A DNA stretch of 64,000 nt from Bacillota bacterium (GCA_017416795.1 JAFQBD010000004.1:1-64000); one strand, 5' to 3'; numbered from the stretch's first letter, positions 35,645-44,130 are shown. The notes: generated by a model from the letters alone, not told the origin. Program-made: numbers and translations.

Positions 35645-35881
35645 TCAGCCTCCGGAAACCTTGGAAAACGCCTTGATGTAGTCGCCTTCATTGACAGGAT
35701 CACTTATCATGACACGCATATTATTGACAGACACGAAGCCAAAATTCTTCACTTCTCTGTAATTTATTCCTATTGTCTGAAGAGCCTCATCCACTGTGCA
35801 GCCATCCGGTACTTCTACCACTTTTTCTTCCGCACCAAATGCTTTTCTGAGTGTTCCTCTCATTACTATAGTTACTTTCAT
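35645..35881 (-). CDS. MoaD/ThiS-family sulfur carrier
   Basis: A 78-residue ubiquitin-like protein ending VSGG; the terminal Gly-Gly is adenylated and thiocarboxylated to donate sulfur to the pterin dithiolene. The MGTLRKAFGAEE-like N-terminal region and NEGDYIKAFSKVSGG fit the MoaD fold. It starts 85 bases after AOR, behind a terminator, with GGAGG upstream. A second paralogue follows the other AOR gene at 41.1 kb. Confidence 0.88.
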   Translation of the reverse strand: MKVTIVMRGTLRKAFGAEEKVVEVPDGCTVDEALQTIGINYREVKNFGFVSVNNMRVMISDPVNEGDYIKAFSKVSGG

Positions 35882-35895
35882 ATTATTCCTCCAAT

Positions 35896-35925
35896 AAAAA
35901 AGGGACAGATATTATTATCTGTCCC
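35896..35925 (-). terminator. Terminator between AOR and moaD
   Basis: The perfect 10-base stem GGGACAGATA/TATCTGTCCC with loop TTAT is followed by T6 on the minus strand. It would reduce transcription from the AOR operon into moaD-mobB. Confidence 0.9.
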
Positions 35926-35966
35926 AATTATACATCAGTTTATTCTGATTTGTCCATTATCCTTTA

Positions 35967-37736
35967 TTACAGGATGCTCTGGATCAGTTCTTCAGGCATT
36001 GTGCCGTCCTTGTTCCAACCCATTACTTCATAGTACTGGTCGAGCATGTCTTCGAATGCTTCAGGAGGGATAACCTGACCTGCAGCAGGGCCACTCTTGA
36101 GAGCGTCCTTGATAACTCTCTTAGGTACTGTGTCGTGAGCTCTGTTGAATCCTTCTCTCTGGTTGAATGCTCTACCGATGTTGAGAACTCTTCTTCCTAC
36201 TTCACCCATTTCTTCAGCAGTCCATTCTCGTCCTGTTACGAGAGTCAGAAGTTCTGCCATGATGTCGTAGCTGATAGTTCCCCAGAAGTCGCAGATGCAC
36301 AGTGAGAACTTGATAGCATTGAATTCACCCAGGTTGTATACCATCTGGCCTTTGCCTTCAGGTGTGTATGGAGGAATTGATGCTGCGAAAACTTCTTCGT
36401 TAGGAGCATATGCTCTCATGTGGCAAGCGCCTCTGTCGGATACAGCGTATGCCAGTGACATTCCCCATGAACCACGTGGTTCGTACTGAGGATATTCAAG
36501 TCCCTTAACCTGCATAGCGAAATCTGTTCCGCCGTACTTTTCTGAAGCGATCTTAACACCGTCAGCCAGTTCAGCACCTACGCCTGTTCTTGTAGCCATT
36601 TCCTTCAGCAGGCGAACCATTCCTTCGCCGTCACCAAACTTGATGCCAAAGTCATGGAGACCCTTTTCTGTCATTTCCATAGCCCAAATGATAGTATCTC
36701 CTGCTGAGATAGTATCAAGACCCATATCGTCAGCAACCTGATTGAACTTAACGATAGCATATGGATCTCTGATGCCTGCGTTTGGTCCTGCTACTGAAAT
36801 AGTTTCGTATTCAGGTCCTTCACATACAGCATCACCGATCTTCAGGAAGTTACCGCATCCCAGACCGCATGATCCGCAGCCTCTCTTACCTTCTCTGCTT
36901 TCCATCAGAACGTCGCCGTTGTATTCAGTCCACTGTTCGTCAGTTGTGTCTGAGAAGTTCTTCCAAGGCAGGATTCCGCCGTCATTACAAGCTTCCAGGA
37001 ATGCAGTTGTACCTGTGTCATAAACGAATGTATTATCTTCCTGGAGAACGTCTTCGTGGAGGATCTCAAGGATTCTGTCTGTAGTCTTAACGATATCAGG
37101 AACCTTGACTCCGCCTGTACCCTTAACCAGGATAGCCTTCATCTTCTTGGAGCCCATTACAGCACCGATACCGCCTCTTCCTGCCTGTCTGTAGTAGTCA
37201 GAGTTGATACATGCCATGTTGCTCAGGTTTTCGCCTGCAGGTCCGATAGACAGGATGCTGAATTCTCTTCCGTACTTTTCTGACAGGATGGATTCAGCTT
37301 CGTGTGAGCCCTTGCCCCACAGATCGCCTGCATCTACGAACTTGATTTCGTCGTCTTCGATAACAACATATCCCGGTTCAGCCAGCTGACCTTCGAATAT
37401 GATCATATCGTATCCCGCAAACTTGATTCTGATACCTGCATGTCCGCCGATGGAGCAGTCATTCATAGTTCCTGTTGCAGGTGACTTAGCAGCTACTGAC
37501 AGCTTACCTGAACATGGTACAGGAGTTCCTGTGAAAGGTCCTGTAGTCAGGAACAGCTTGTTGTCAGGACCGAGGGCATCGATTCCCGGCTGCAGTTCTT
37601 CATACATATATCTGATAACAAGACCCTTAGAACCTACGTACTTTTCTGCAAAGTCCATTCTCAGCGGTTCTGTGGAGGCTTTCTTCTCAGTAAGGTTTAT
37701 TCTTAAAACTTTGTTCTGATATCCTAACATTGTCAT
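35967..37736 (-). CDS. Aldehyde:ferredoxin oxidoreductase family tungsto/molybdoenzyme (AOR-1)
   Basis: A 589-residue member of the AOR family, which oxidises aldehydes to acids with ferredoxin, or the reverse at low potential. The N-terminal domain opens MLGYQNKVLRINLTEKK with family motifs TGPFTGTPVPCSGKL and GRGGIGAVMGSKKMKAI. The [4Fe-4S] ligands C287, C290 and C294 lie in CGSCGLGC. The ATG at 37736 is eight bases behind AGGAGG; an upstream ATG at 37760 lies in the ferredoxin gene. It follows a polyferredoxin gene, the likely electron partner, and is controlled by a Moco/Tuco-like leader. The substrate is unknown. Confidence 0.92.
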   Translation of the reverse strand: MTMLGYQNKVLRINLTEKKASTEPLRMDFAEKYVGSKGLVIRYMYEELQPGIDALGPDNKLFLTTGPFTGTPVPCSGKLSVAAKSPATGTMNDCSIGGHAGIRIKFAGYDMIIFEGQLAEPGYVVIEDDEIKFVDAGDLWGKGSHEAESILSEKYGREFSILSIGPAGENLSNMACINSDYYRQAGRGGIGAVMGSKKMKAILVKGTGGVKVPDIVKTTDRILEILHEDVLQEDNTFVYDTGTTAFLEACNDGGILPWKNFSDTTDEQWTEYNGDVLMESREGKRGCGSCGLGCGNFLKIGDAVCEGPEYETISVAGPNAGIRDPYAIVKFNQVADDMGLDTISAGDTIIWAMEMTEKGLHDFGIKFGDGEGMVRLLKEMATRTGVGAELADGVKIASEKYGGTDFAMQVKGLEYPQYEPRGSWGMSLAYAVSDRGACHMRAYAPNEEVFAASIPPYTPEGKGQMVYNLGEFNAIKFSLCICDFWGTISYDIMAELLTLVTGREWTAEEMGEVGRRVLNIGRAFNQREGFNRAHDTVPKRVIKDALKSGPAAGQVIPPEAFEDMLDQYYEVMGWNKDGTMPEELIQSIL

Positions 37737-37752
37737 TTTATTCGCCTCCTTT

Positions 37753-38139
37753 TTATTCAAATGTCAAAGCATTCTGAGGACATGTCTTAACGCACTTAGG
37801 GTCTCCCTGACATGTGTCGCAGATATATGCTTTGTCATCTCTGATCTTAACTACCTTCTTAGGACACTTTTCTGCACAGAGTCCGCAGCCTGCACAAAGG
37901 TCCATATCTACCTGTATGTATTCTCCGATAGTGATAGCATCACAAGGACACGCCTTAGCACAGAGTCCGCAAAGGATGCAGTAATGGTCTGCATACATGA
38001 GGGTTCCTTTGTCATAGTATGTTTCGATGGCAATTCTCGCCTTGGAAGGAATATATTCGCCTTCCTTATATGCGGAACATACCTGTGAACAGAGCTGGCA
38101 GCCTATGCAGCTTGCTTTGTTGAATTTAAGTCTTTTCAT
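37753..38139 (-). CDS. Polyferredoxin, four [4Fe-4S] clusters (AOR partner)
   Basis: A 128-residue HycB-like electron carrier with cysteine sets C11-C14-C17-C21, CILCGLCAKACP, CAGCGLCAEKCP and CDTCQGDPKCVKTCP. Proteins of this kind form the small subunit of AOR-type complexes (AorA with AorB) and pass electrons to ferredoxin or further subunits. It is the first gene of the operon, 16 bases before AOR-1, preceded by AAAGGAAA. The leader upstream contains the riboswitch-like structure. Confidence 0.9.
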   Translation of the reverse strand: MKRLKFNKASCIGCQLCSQVCSAYKEGEYIPSKARIAIETYYDKGTLMYADHYCILCGLCAKACPCDAITIGEYIQVDMDLCAGCGLCAEKCPKKVVKIRDDKAYICDTCQGDPKCVKTCPQNALTFE

Positions 38140-38171
38140 TTTGGCATTTTCCTTTCTTTTGTTTTCTCACT

Positions 38172-38214
38172 AAAAAATAGCAAAGCAGAAACAGCCATCC
38201 AACTGTTTCCTGTC
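38172..38214 (-). terminator. Expression-platform terminator of the AOR leader
   Basis: CAGGAAACAG and CTGTTTCTG arms around TTGGATGG are followed by GCTTTGCTATTTTTT on the minus strand. It lies between the promoter and the ferredoxin start, so it must be conditional. The segments GATGGC and CTTTGC within or after it can instead pair with upstream GCCATC and GCAAAG. Confidence 0.75.
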
Positions 38215-38226
38215 GATGGCATTCTT

Positions 38227-38311
38227 CTCCTTTGCACAATGGCAGGCAGCAAAATCGCTTCTGCAGCCCTAACGTTTTCACCGGCATCGTGTGTCATGTG
38301 AAAATCGGAGT
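38227..38311 (-). promoter_or_regulatory. Moco/Tuco-type riboswitch candidate
   Basis: On the minus strand a CTCC/GGAG pairing encloses the 7-base stem CACGATG/CATTGTG. Inside are CCGGTGAAAA, then AGGGC-hairpin-GCCTGCC, and after the stem CAAAGGAG. Order and sequence resemble the Escherichia coli moaA Moco element as I recall it (CCGTGACAA, AGGGC-hairpin-GCCTCCC, GGAAAGGTG). The hairpin between CCGGTGAAAA and AGGGC is missing, a feature reported for the tungsten-cofactor (Tuco) variant. Position upstream of an AOR operon fits. No covariance model was run. Confidence 0.6.
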
Positions 38312-38354
38312 AATATTAAAATTCATTCTGATATACCACTTTGCTGATATGTAA

Positions 38355-38383
38355 ATTATACATTGAAGATTTCTTTTTTTCAA
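38355..38383 (-). promoter_or_regulatory. Promoter of the ferredoxin-AOR-1 operon
   Basis: TTGAAA (38378-38383) and TATAAT (38355-38360) on the minus strand have a 17-base spacer. Transcription would start near 38348, giving a ~210-base leader. Confidence 0.75.
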
Positions 38384-38389
38384 CATATG

Positions 38390-38411
38390 TTTGAGCATTT
38401 ATTTGAGCATT
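38390..38411 (+). repeat. Tandem 10-base direct repeat between divergent AOR units
   Basis: TTTGAGCATT occurs at 38390-38399 and 38402-38411, 12 bases apart. It lies immediately upstream of the minus-strand -35 and about 60 bases upstream of the plus-strand gene, a possible binding site for a shared regulator. A TATACT at 38416-38421 may be the plus-strand -10. Confidence 0.5.
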
Positions 38412-38471
38412 ATGTTATACTTAATTGTGGAAACATCAAACATTCAGCGTTTTATAAGGAGTATATGCATA

Positions 38472-38999
38472 ATGAAAATAAACATAGACAAGGATCAGCT
38501 CATACGAGACATGGAGATCGCCAATACCGAAGCCTCCCTTGTGCTGAAACCATATAACGAAGAAACCTGGGAAGAATATGCAAAGTGCGCCTTTGCATTC
38601 TTTCCCGGCTGTCGCCTGGGAGCTCTCGAGCCGGAGTTCGTTCTCAGAGTATATGACAAGCTTCTTGCAAAGAATCCGGACACGGCTGTCATATTGCGCT
38701 GCTGCGGATTCGGCGCAGATCTGGCAGATGAACCGGCTCTTCGCGATGAGGTCCTTGATACGATAAAGAGCGAATGGGAATCTTTAGGCAAGCCTCAGAT
38801 CATCACTGCCTGCGACACATGCAAGAGAATGTTCATCGAATACCTGCCTGAGATCACTGTAACTTCCGCGGCAGACTTCCTTAACGATCCTGTGATAGGA
38901 GGGCTTGCTAAACACATCTCGGAAGACTATGATATTTCTCAAGAAGAAAAGACTGCCAACAGGCTTGAATTAAAGGAAACTTTGAAGGAATTCTTCTAA
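38472..38999 (+). CDS. Cysteine-rich CCG-domain protein (HdrB/GlpC-like)
   Basis: A 175-residue protein with the CCG-type pattern seen in heterodisulfide reductase HdrB and related subunits: FFPGCRLG (Cys47), ILRCCGFGADL and ITACDTCKRMF. In such proteins the cysteines bind a noncubane [4Fe-4S] cluster that handles thiol/disulfide or electron chemistry. Only one CCG set is present, where HdrB has two. The ATG at 38472 has AGGAG upstream; an in-frame upstream start would add an unrelated hydrophobic stretch. It precedes the second AOR by 119 bases and may be an electron or maturation partner. Confidence 0.7.
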   Translation: MKINIDKDQLIRDMEIANTEASLVLKPYNEETWEEYAKCAFAFFPGCRLGALEPEFVLRVYDKLLAKNPDTAVILRCCGFGADLADEPALRDEVLDTIKSEWESLGKPQIITACDTCKRMFIEYLPEITVTSAADFLNDPVIGGLAKHISEDYDISQEEKTANRLELKETLKEFF

Positions 39000-39045
39000 A
39001 GGTCTCATCGCTATATTGCTTTTAGCCTTTTTATTCTTTTATTCC

Positions 39046-39075
39046 TTGACAATTTTCAGACAATACTTTTATTTA
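39046..39075 (+). promoter_or_regulatory. Possible promoter of the AOR-2 operon
   Basis: A perfect TTGACA (39046-39051) with a weak TATTTA 18 bases on (39070-39075). The AOR-2 start lies 44 bases downstream with AAGGAGG in between. Confidence 0.45.
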
Positions 39076-39118
39076 CCTCCTTAAAGTGCTATCATAGTGC
39101 TGTAAGGAGGTTTTTATT

Positions 39119-41059
39119 ATGGCTACTAAATACGGCGGCTACATGGGAAAGGTCATGCTTATCAATCTTTCCAACGGCCGAATAAGAGAATATCCATGGA
39201 CTGATGAAGATCGCAGACTTTATTACGGCGGCAAGACCATGGCAGCCAAGATAATTGGCGATAATCTGTGTAAAAACACGAAACCCCTTTCTGAAGAAAA
39301 TATGCTTGTCATCACCACGGGTCCTTTCACAGGCACAGGTGCACCAAGCTCAAGCAGATTCAACATATCCACTTTATCACCGCAGACCGGTATCCTAACC
39401 TCTTCAAACTGCGGTGGCAACTTCGGATATTATTTGAAAAAGGCCGGCTACGACGCTCTCATCATCCATGGCAAGAGTGAGAAGCCTGTCTGGATCGAGA
39501 TTCATAATGAGAAAATTGAATTCCACGACGCTTCCGATCTGTGGGGAACGCTCACAGGTCAAGCTCAGGAAATGCTCGACGAAAAGCTCACCAAGAAAAA
39601 CGGGAAAGTACCTAAAAACGGTAAGATCGTCATCGGTCCTGCAGGAGAAAACCTTGTCCGTTTCGCATCTGTTGTCAGCAACGAAAGACTTGCAGGACGC
39701 GGAGGTGTAGGCTCTGTCATGGGCTTCAAAAACCTGAAGGCTGTAACCGTTTCGGGAAACAAAGAGATCCCTATATACAAAAAGAACAAGTTTGAGGACC
39801 TCAACTACAACTGGATCAGATATCTGAGAAATCATCCTCTCACAGGCGACCAGCTGCCTAGGCTGGGAACTGCAGGGCTTGTATCTACTATGCAGATGAG
39901 GGGACAGCTGAGTACTAAGAACTACAATTACGGTCAGTACGAAGATTATGAGAAGGTAAACGGCGAAACACTGGCTGAAGAATTCAACATCGTGAACAAT
40001 GGCTGCCTCTCATGTCCTATCAAGTGCGCACGAACAGTTGAAGTAAACGGCAAGGCTGTCAAAGGTCCTGAGCTTGAAACTCTCGGTCTTCTCGGCGGAG
40101 GCATATTGAACAGCGACCTCGGCCTGATAAATAAATGGAATTACGAACTGGACGAACTGGGCATGGACACCATATCTGCTGCAAGCACATTGGCATACGC
40201 CATGGAAGCTAACGAGCAGGGTTTATGGGATAACGGCCTCGAGTTCGGCAAAACAGATAATATATCTCAAATTTGGGATGATGTAGCTCACAGACGAGGC
40301 ATAGGCGATGAGCTGGCCAACGGCTCAAAATGGCTTTCGGAAAAATACGGTGGCAAAGAATTCGCCATCCACTCAAAAGGGCTTGAACTGGCCGCTTACG
40401 AGCCTAGAAGGACAGTTGGTCTCGGCCTGGGATACGCTGTTTCAAACCGCGGCGGCTGCCACCTCAACGGCGGCTACATGGTGCTGGTAGAAGGTCTCAG
40501 CCTCAATGTGGATCAGCAGAATCCTCACGGGAAGCCTGATTTCACCGTAGTGTTCCAGGATCTGATGGAAGCAGTATCTTCCTGCGGACAATGCTTGTTC
40601 ACCACATATGCATTCTTCCCGCCTCCAATAATCAGCAATCCTAACAGCTGGTACACCAAGGCTTTCTGCAAAGCAGTCCCTTATACAGGTCCTGTGCTGA
40701 GACTTCTCAACAAATTCCCTGAAGTGGCATGCTTCCATCTGCCTGTCATCTTCAATCAGTCAAAGGCTCTGCATCTCATAACAGGAATGCCTGTGACATT
40801 CGGCTCTTTCTTCAAGGCAGGAAAGCGCGGATACACTCTCGAAAGACATATCAATACTCACTTCGGCGTAGACCGCAATGCGGACACTCTGCCGAAAAGA
40901 CTTACAGACGTGCCGCAGATCCCGGGAGACGATTCGACACGTGTCCCTTTGGAAAAGATGAAAAATGTTTACTACAAAGCTCGCGGCTGGGATAAGAACG
41001 GTATCCCTACTAAGAAGACATTGCACAGGCTGAACATAAAGCTGAAGGATAAAGCTTAG
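39119..41059 (+). CDS. Aldehyde:ferredoxin oxidoreductase family tungsto/molybdoenzyme (AOR-2)
   Basis: A 646-residue AOR-family enzyme, about 57 residues longer than AOR-1 and only moderately similar. Motifs are GKVMLINLSNGRI, TTGPFTGTGAPSSSRFN, GPAGENLVRFASV and AGRGGVGSVMGFKNLKA. The cluster ligands C296, C299 and C303 lie in CLSCPIKC, and a later SSCGQC holds the fourth-ligand region. AAGGAGG lies eight bases before the ATG. It leads a MoaD-like gene and the ferredoxin-ADH fusion, suggesting a path between acid, aldehyde and alcohol. The substrate is unknown. Confidence 0.9.
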   Translation: MATKYGGYMGKVMLINLSNGRIREYPWTDEDRRLYYGGKTMAAKIIGDNLCKNTKPLSEENMLVITTGPFTGTGAPSSSRFNISTLSPQTGILTSSNCGGNFGYYLKKAGYDALIIHGKSEKPVWIEIHNEKIEFHDASDLWGTLTGQAQEMLDEKLTKKNGKVPKNGKIVIGPAGENLVRFASVVSNERLAGRGGVGSVMGFKNLKAVTVSGNKEIPIYKKNKFEDLNYNWIRYLRNHPLTGDQLPRLGTAGLVSTMQMRGQLSTKNYNYGQYEDYEKVNGETLAEEFNIVNNGCLSCPIKCARTVEVNGKAVKGPELETLGLLGGGILNSDLGLINKWNYELDELGMDTISAASTLAYAMEANEQGLWDNGLEFGKTDNISQIWDDVAHRRGIGDELANGSKWLSEKYGGKEFAIHSKGLELAAYEPRRTVGLGLGYAVSNRGGCHLNGGYMVLVEGLSLNVDQQNPHGKPDFTVVFQDLMEAVSSCGQCLFTTYAFFPPPIISNPNSWYTKAFCKAVPYTGPVLRLLNKFPEVACFHLPVIFNQSKALHLITGMPVTFGSFFKAGKRGYTLERHINTHFGVDRNADTLPKRLTDVPQIPGDDSTRVPLEKMKNVYYKARGWDKNGIPTKKTLHRLNIKLKDKA

Positions 41060-41074
41060 AAAGTGAGGCGGACA

Positions 41075-41308
41075 ATGGTAACTATAAAATTATTCGGGAC
41101 GCTCAGGCTTAAGACGGGCTGCAAAGCCATCGAGGCCGAGGTCTCAACTGTAAGGGAAGGCTTAGAAGCTCTAGCAGAAGCTACCGGTCTTTCATACAAA
41201 GAATTGAAACAGTGCATCACTTGTATAAACGGCGTCCAGGCGAAGCTCTCCGCACCTCTTCAGGATGGCGATGAGCTGGCACTTTTCTCACCGTCGGGCG
41301 GCGGCTGA
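41075..41308 (+). CDS. MoaD/ThiS-family sulfur carrier, second copy
   Basis: A 77-residue ubiquitin-like protein ending PSGGG, with the segment LFGTLRLKTGCKAIE typical of MoaD. The ATG at 41075 has GAGG six bases upstream and is preferred over a GTG at 41063. It sits between AOR-2 and the ferredoxin-ADH gene. The cysteines at CITC are unusual for MoaD. Confidence 0.85.
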   Translation: MVTIKLFGTLRLKTGCKAIEAEVSTVREGLEALAEATGLSYKELKQCITCINGVQAKLSAPLQDGDELALFSPSGGG

Positions 41309-41353
41309 TACAGATCGTCAAATAACGATCACGACAACAGGAGGTAAGAATCC

Positions 41354-43015
41354 ATGACACATCAAATCACTGATAAATGTATAGGCTGCACTGTATGCGC
41401 CAAAAAATGCCCTGTAGGTGCTATCCCAGGAGAACTGAAGTCTCTCCACACCATAGATCCTGCAGAATGTATAGACTGCGGTCTTTGCGGCAAAGTCTGC
41501 CCGCAGGACGCTGTACTTGATGAGAAAGGCAACCAGCTCCATAAGAGACCTCAGTTTGACTGGGACGAACCATATGTTGACAGAAGCATCTGTACAGGCT
41601 GCGGCATCTGCGTAGAGACATGTCCTATGAGCTGTCTCGAGATCGAAGGGCCTAAATTCCACGGGGATATACATACAGCTGCTATACTGACAAAACCTGA
41701 TGAATGCATCGACTGCAGGCTTTGCGCGAAGGCCTGTCCTATAGATGCCATCAGCTTCGATACATTCGAATACCCGCGTCATCACACTAAGAGCTTCTCC
41801 CATTTCAGAACCTTCTGCCGAGTATATCAAGGCGTGTTCAAGGTTGGCATGTATGCTATCCCATGGGGAATGCCTGAAACTCTGGAAGGTCCGGGATCCA
41901 TCAGGAAGCTTCCTGCATGGATACGCGAAAAAGGCTTCGACAATGTTCTGGTAGTTACAGATAAAGGTCTTCTGGGACTGGGCATGCTTGACAGCATGTT
42001 TGAAGAAATGGATAAGGCCGGTGTCAAATATACCGTATACGACGGTGTCCAGCCAAATCCTACAGATATAAATGTACGCGACGGACTGCAGCTCTTCCGC
42101 GAAAACAATTGTCAGGCTATCGTAGCATTCGGTGGCGGATCCCCTATGGACTGCGCTAAAGGTATCGGTGCCACTGCAGTTAAGAAAGGCAAGACTGTAG
42201 AACAGCTGCAGGGACTCTTCAAGGTCCTCCATAGGATCCCTACCATATTCGCAGTTCCTACTACTGCCGGAACAGGTTCCGAAACTACTGTTGCTGCAGT
42301 TATAACTAATGCGAGAACTCACCACAAAGCATCTATGAACGACACTTCACTGATGCCGAAGTTCGCCGTTCTCGACCCTGAGCTGACTGCGGGACTTCCT
42401 CCTAAAGTAACATCTACTACAGGAATGGATGCACTCTGTCACGCAGTCGAGGCATACACCAACAATACATATAACAGCAAGCTGGAAAAAGAGCTGTGCG
42501 AAAAGGCAGTCAAGCTGATCTATGACAATCTCTATACTGCATACTGCGACGGTTCTAACCTGGAAGCTCGTGCCAATATGCAAAAGGCAGCATTCTACGC
42601 AGGAAGAGCCTTTACGCGCGGATGCGTAGGTTATGTACATGCTATAGGTCATACTCTGGGTGGTCTTTATGGAACTCCTCACGGCCTTGCAATGTCCGTT
42701 ATCCTGCCGCATGTCATGAGACAGTTCGGCGATGCTGCCCATGAAAGACTGGCAAGACTTGCCGACATATGCGGCATAGAAGGTAAGAATGATGCCCAGA
42801 AAGCACATAAATTCATAGACTGGATAGAAGATCTGAAAGCTAAGATGGATATCCCTGAAAAACTGGATGTTATACAGGACAAAGATATCCCTCAGATCAT
42901 AGCATGGGCTAAGAAAGAAGCTAATCCTCTCTATCCTGTCCCTGTAGTCTGGGCAGAGAATGATTTCAGAACACTGATAGAAAATATCAGGATCGACCCA
43001 CCGCCTCAGATTTAA
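41354..43015 (+). CDS. Fusion of a four-cluster ferredoxin and iron-containing alcohol dehydrogenase
   Basis: A 553-residue protein. The N-terminal 130 residues hold four [4Fe-4S] motifs: C9-12-15-19, C39-42-45-49, C80-83-86-90 and C118-121-124-128, each CxxCxxCxxxCP. From about 165 a group III alcohol dehydrogenase follows: GGGSPMDCAKG binds NAD(P), and GMDALCHAVEAY, HAIGHTLGG and PHGLAMSVILPH supply the metal-binding Asp and three His. The usual enzyme is ~385 residues without clusters. AGGAGG precedes the ATG. The fusion may take electrons from ferredoxin or the neighbouring AOR to reduce an aldehyde, or run in reverse (inference). Confidence 0.92.
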   Translation: MTHQITDKCIGCTVCAKKCPVGAIPGELKSLHTIDPAECIDCGLCGKVCPQDAVLDEKGNQLHKRPQFDWDEPYVDRSICTGCGICVETCPMSCLEIEGPKFHGDIHTAAILTKPDECIDCRLCAKACPIDAISFDTFEYPRHHTKSFSHFRTFCRVYQGVFKVGMYAIPWGMPETLEGPGSIRKLPAWIREKGFDNVLVVTDKGLLGLGMLDSMFEEMDKAGVKYTVYDGVQPNPTDINVRDGLQLFRENNCQAIVAFGGGSPMDCAKGIGATAVKKGKTVEQLQGLFKVLHRIPTIFAVPTTAGTGSETTVAAVITNARTHHKASMNDTSLMPKFAVLDPELTAGLPPKVTSTTGMDALCHAVEAYTNNTYNSKLEKELCEKAVKLIYDNLYTAYCDGSNLEARANMQKAAFYAGRAFTRGCVGYVHAIGHTLGGLYGTPHGLAMSVILPHVMRQFGDAAHERLARLADICGIEGKNDAQKAHKFIDWIEDLKAKMDIPEKLDVIQDKDIPQIIAWAKKEANPLYPVPVVWAENDFRTLIENIRIDPPPQI

Positions 43016-43041
43016 AAAGGAGCTCAAATTGAGCTCCTTTA
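43014..43041. terminator. Bidirectional terminator
   Basis: The stem AAAGGAGCTCAA/TTGAGCTCCTTT lies between the convergent ferredoxin-ADH and NlpC/P60 genes, with A/T runs on both flanks. Confidence 0.85.
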
Positions 43042-43069
43042 GTTTGTCTTCGATTCTTATATTGCGATA

Positions 43070-44095
43070 TCAGTCTACTATCCTTCTTACTGTAGTGATC
43101 TTACCACAGCTATGTACTCCGCCAATTTTGATACCCCCTCTAGGAGTAGATGCGTGTACTATCTTTCCTCCGCCGATGTATATGCCGATATGGCCACTGT
43201 AACATATCAGATCTCCTGCTTTGGCTTCTGCCAGAGAAACGCCCTTACCACAGTGTGACTGAGGACCTACTGTTCTAGGGAGCGATATGCCATGTCTTCC
43301 GTATATTGCCATGACGAAACCTGAACAGTCAGCGCCCTTCTCAGGACTTGTGCCGCCGTATTTATATGGGTTTCCTATGAACTGGCAAGCATATCTTGCG
43401 ATGGCAGAACCATCTCCGTTACCCATGATCTTACCGCCGTAATCGGCCCACAGAGTGTCCTTAGGCCTTTCTTTAGTGCCCTTATAAACTACTGTGTTGA
43501 CCGGATCCTTGACAACTGCAGTATCTATGACTTCTGAAGTGAGGACTTTGCCGTTGACGCTTGTGACCTGATTAGTAACTATCTGGTTACCGGACTTACC
43601 CTTGCTCTTGACCTCTGTCTCTCCTTCATACATATCCTTATTTTCTTTGTATGTTTTGCCTGCTGCCACATCATCCAGCTCACCTATCTGTGCATTGATA
43701 GTAACTGAGAAAAGCGGATTTTCCGAGCTGTTTGCTGCGAGAACATAGTCTACTGCTTCTTCCTCAGTAAGAACTACTGAAGCCACTTCGCCCCTCTTGA
43801 GTTTCTTGCTTTCTGCAGTAAGTTTCTTATCTACAGTAATAGAGTTGATCTGTGCACCTTCCGGCGTATATTCGTCCATGACAGTTTCTATAACATTAGC
43901 TGCTGTTTCCGAATCGCCCACAAGGAAAAGTTCCTCATCGGCGGCCTTGACTACATAAGGATCATATACTTTAGTGCCGTCTGCATAAACTGCACACGGT
44001 GCAGTGACCGTCCATATGACCATGATGGCCGCTGCGGCTATGAGACCGCCTGCCAACATGAGTTTTTTTGCTTTACCGCTTAGTTTTTTTATCAT
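43070..44095 (-). CDS. G5-domain NlpC/P60 cell-wall peptidase
   Basis: A 341-residue secreted or membrane-anchored enzyme with an N-terminal hydrophobic signal/anchor (about 12-38). Residues ~40-140 form a YabE-like region, a G5-like domain follows near 150-225, and the C-terminal NlpC/P60 domain (about 230-341) has catalytic Cys in GADCSGFVMA and His in SGHIGIYIGG. Such enzymes cut D-Glu-diamino-acid bonds in peptidoglycan stems. No ribosome site precedes the ATG, and a TATAAT lies only seven bases upstream, suggesting leaderless translation. Confidence 0.9.
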   Translation of the reverse strand: MIKKLSGKAKKLMLAGGLIAAAAIMVIWTVTAPCAVYADGTKVYDPYVVKAADEELFLVGDSETAANVIETVMDEYTPEGAQINSITVDKKLTAESKKLKRGEVASVVLTEEEAVDYVLAANSSENPLFSVTINAQIGELDDVAAGKTYKENKDMYEGETEVKSKGKSGNQIVTNQVTSVNGKVLTSEVIDTAVVKDPVNTVVYKGTKERPKDTLWADYGGKIMGNGDGSAIARYACQFIGNPYKYGGTSPEKGADCSGFVMAIYGRHGISLPRTVGPQSHCGKGVSLAEAKAGDLICYSGHIGIYIGGGKIVHASTPRGGIKIGGVHSCGKITTVRRIVD

Positions 44096-44101
44096 ATGAG
44101 A

Positions 44102-44130
44102 ATTATACTAAAAAAACCGTCTGTTTTGAA
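44102..44130 (-). promoter_or_regulatory. Promoter directly abutting the NlpC/P60 start codon
   Basis: TATAAT (44102-44107) on the minus strand with TTCAAA 17 bases upstream (44125-44130). The expected transcription start falls at or next to the ATG at 44095. The -35 lies in the loop of the preceding terminator. Confidence 0.6.

Noticed and set aside
38136..38222. 28-codon upstream frame in the AOR leader, starting after AGGAG and ending on the ferredoxin start codon
   Set aside because: Spacing of only four bases from the AGGAG, which is part of the aptamer, and the frame runs through the terminator T tract. Its ATGA overlap with the ferredoxin start is intriguing but not enough.
41318..42325. 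Long open frame (335 codons) antisense to the ferredoxin-ADH fusion
   Set aside because: The cysteine and serine pattern comes from the opposite-strand ferredoxin motifs; the real gene is on the plus strand.
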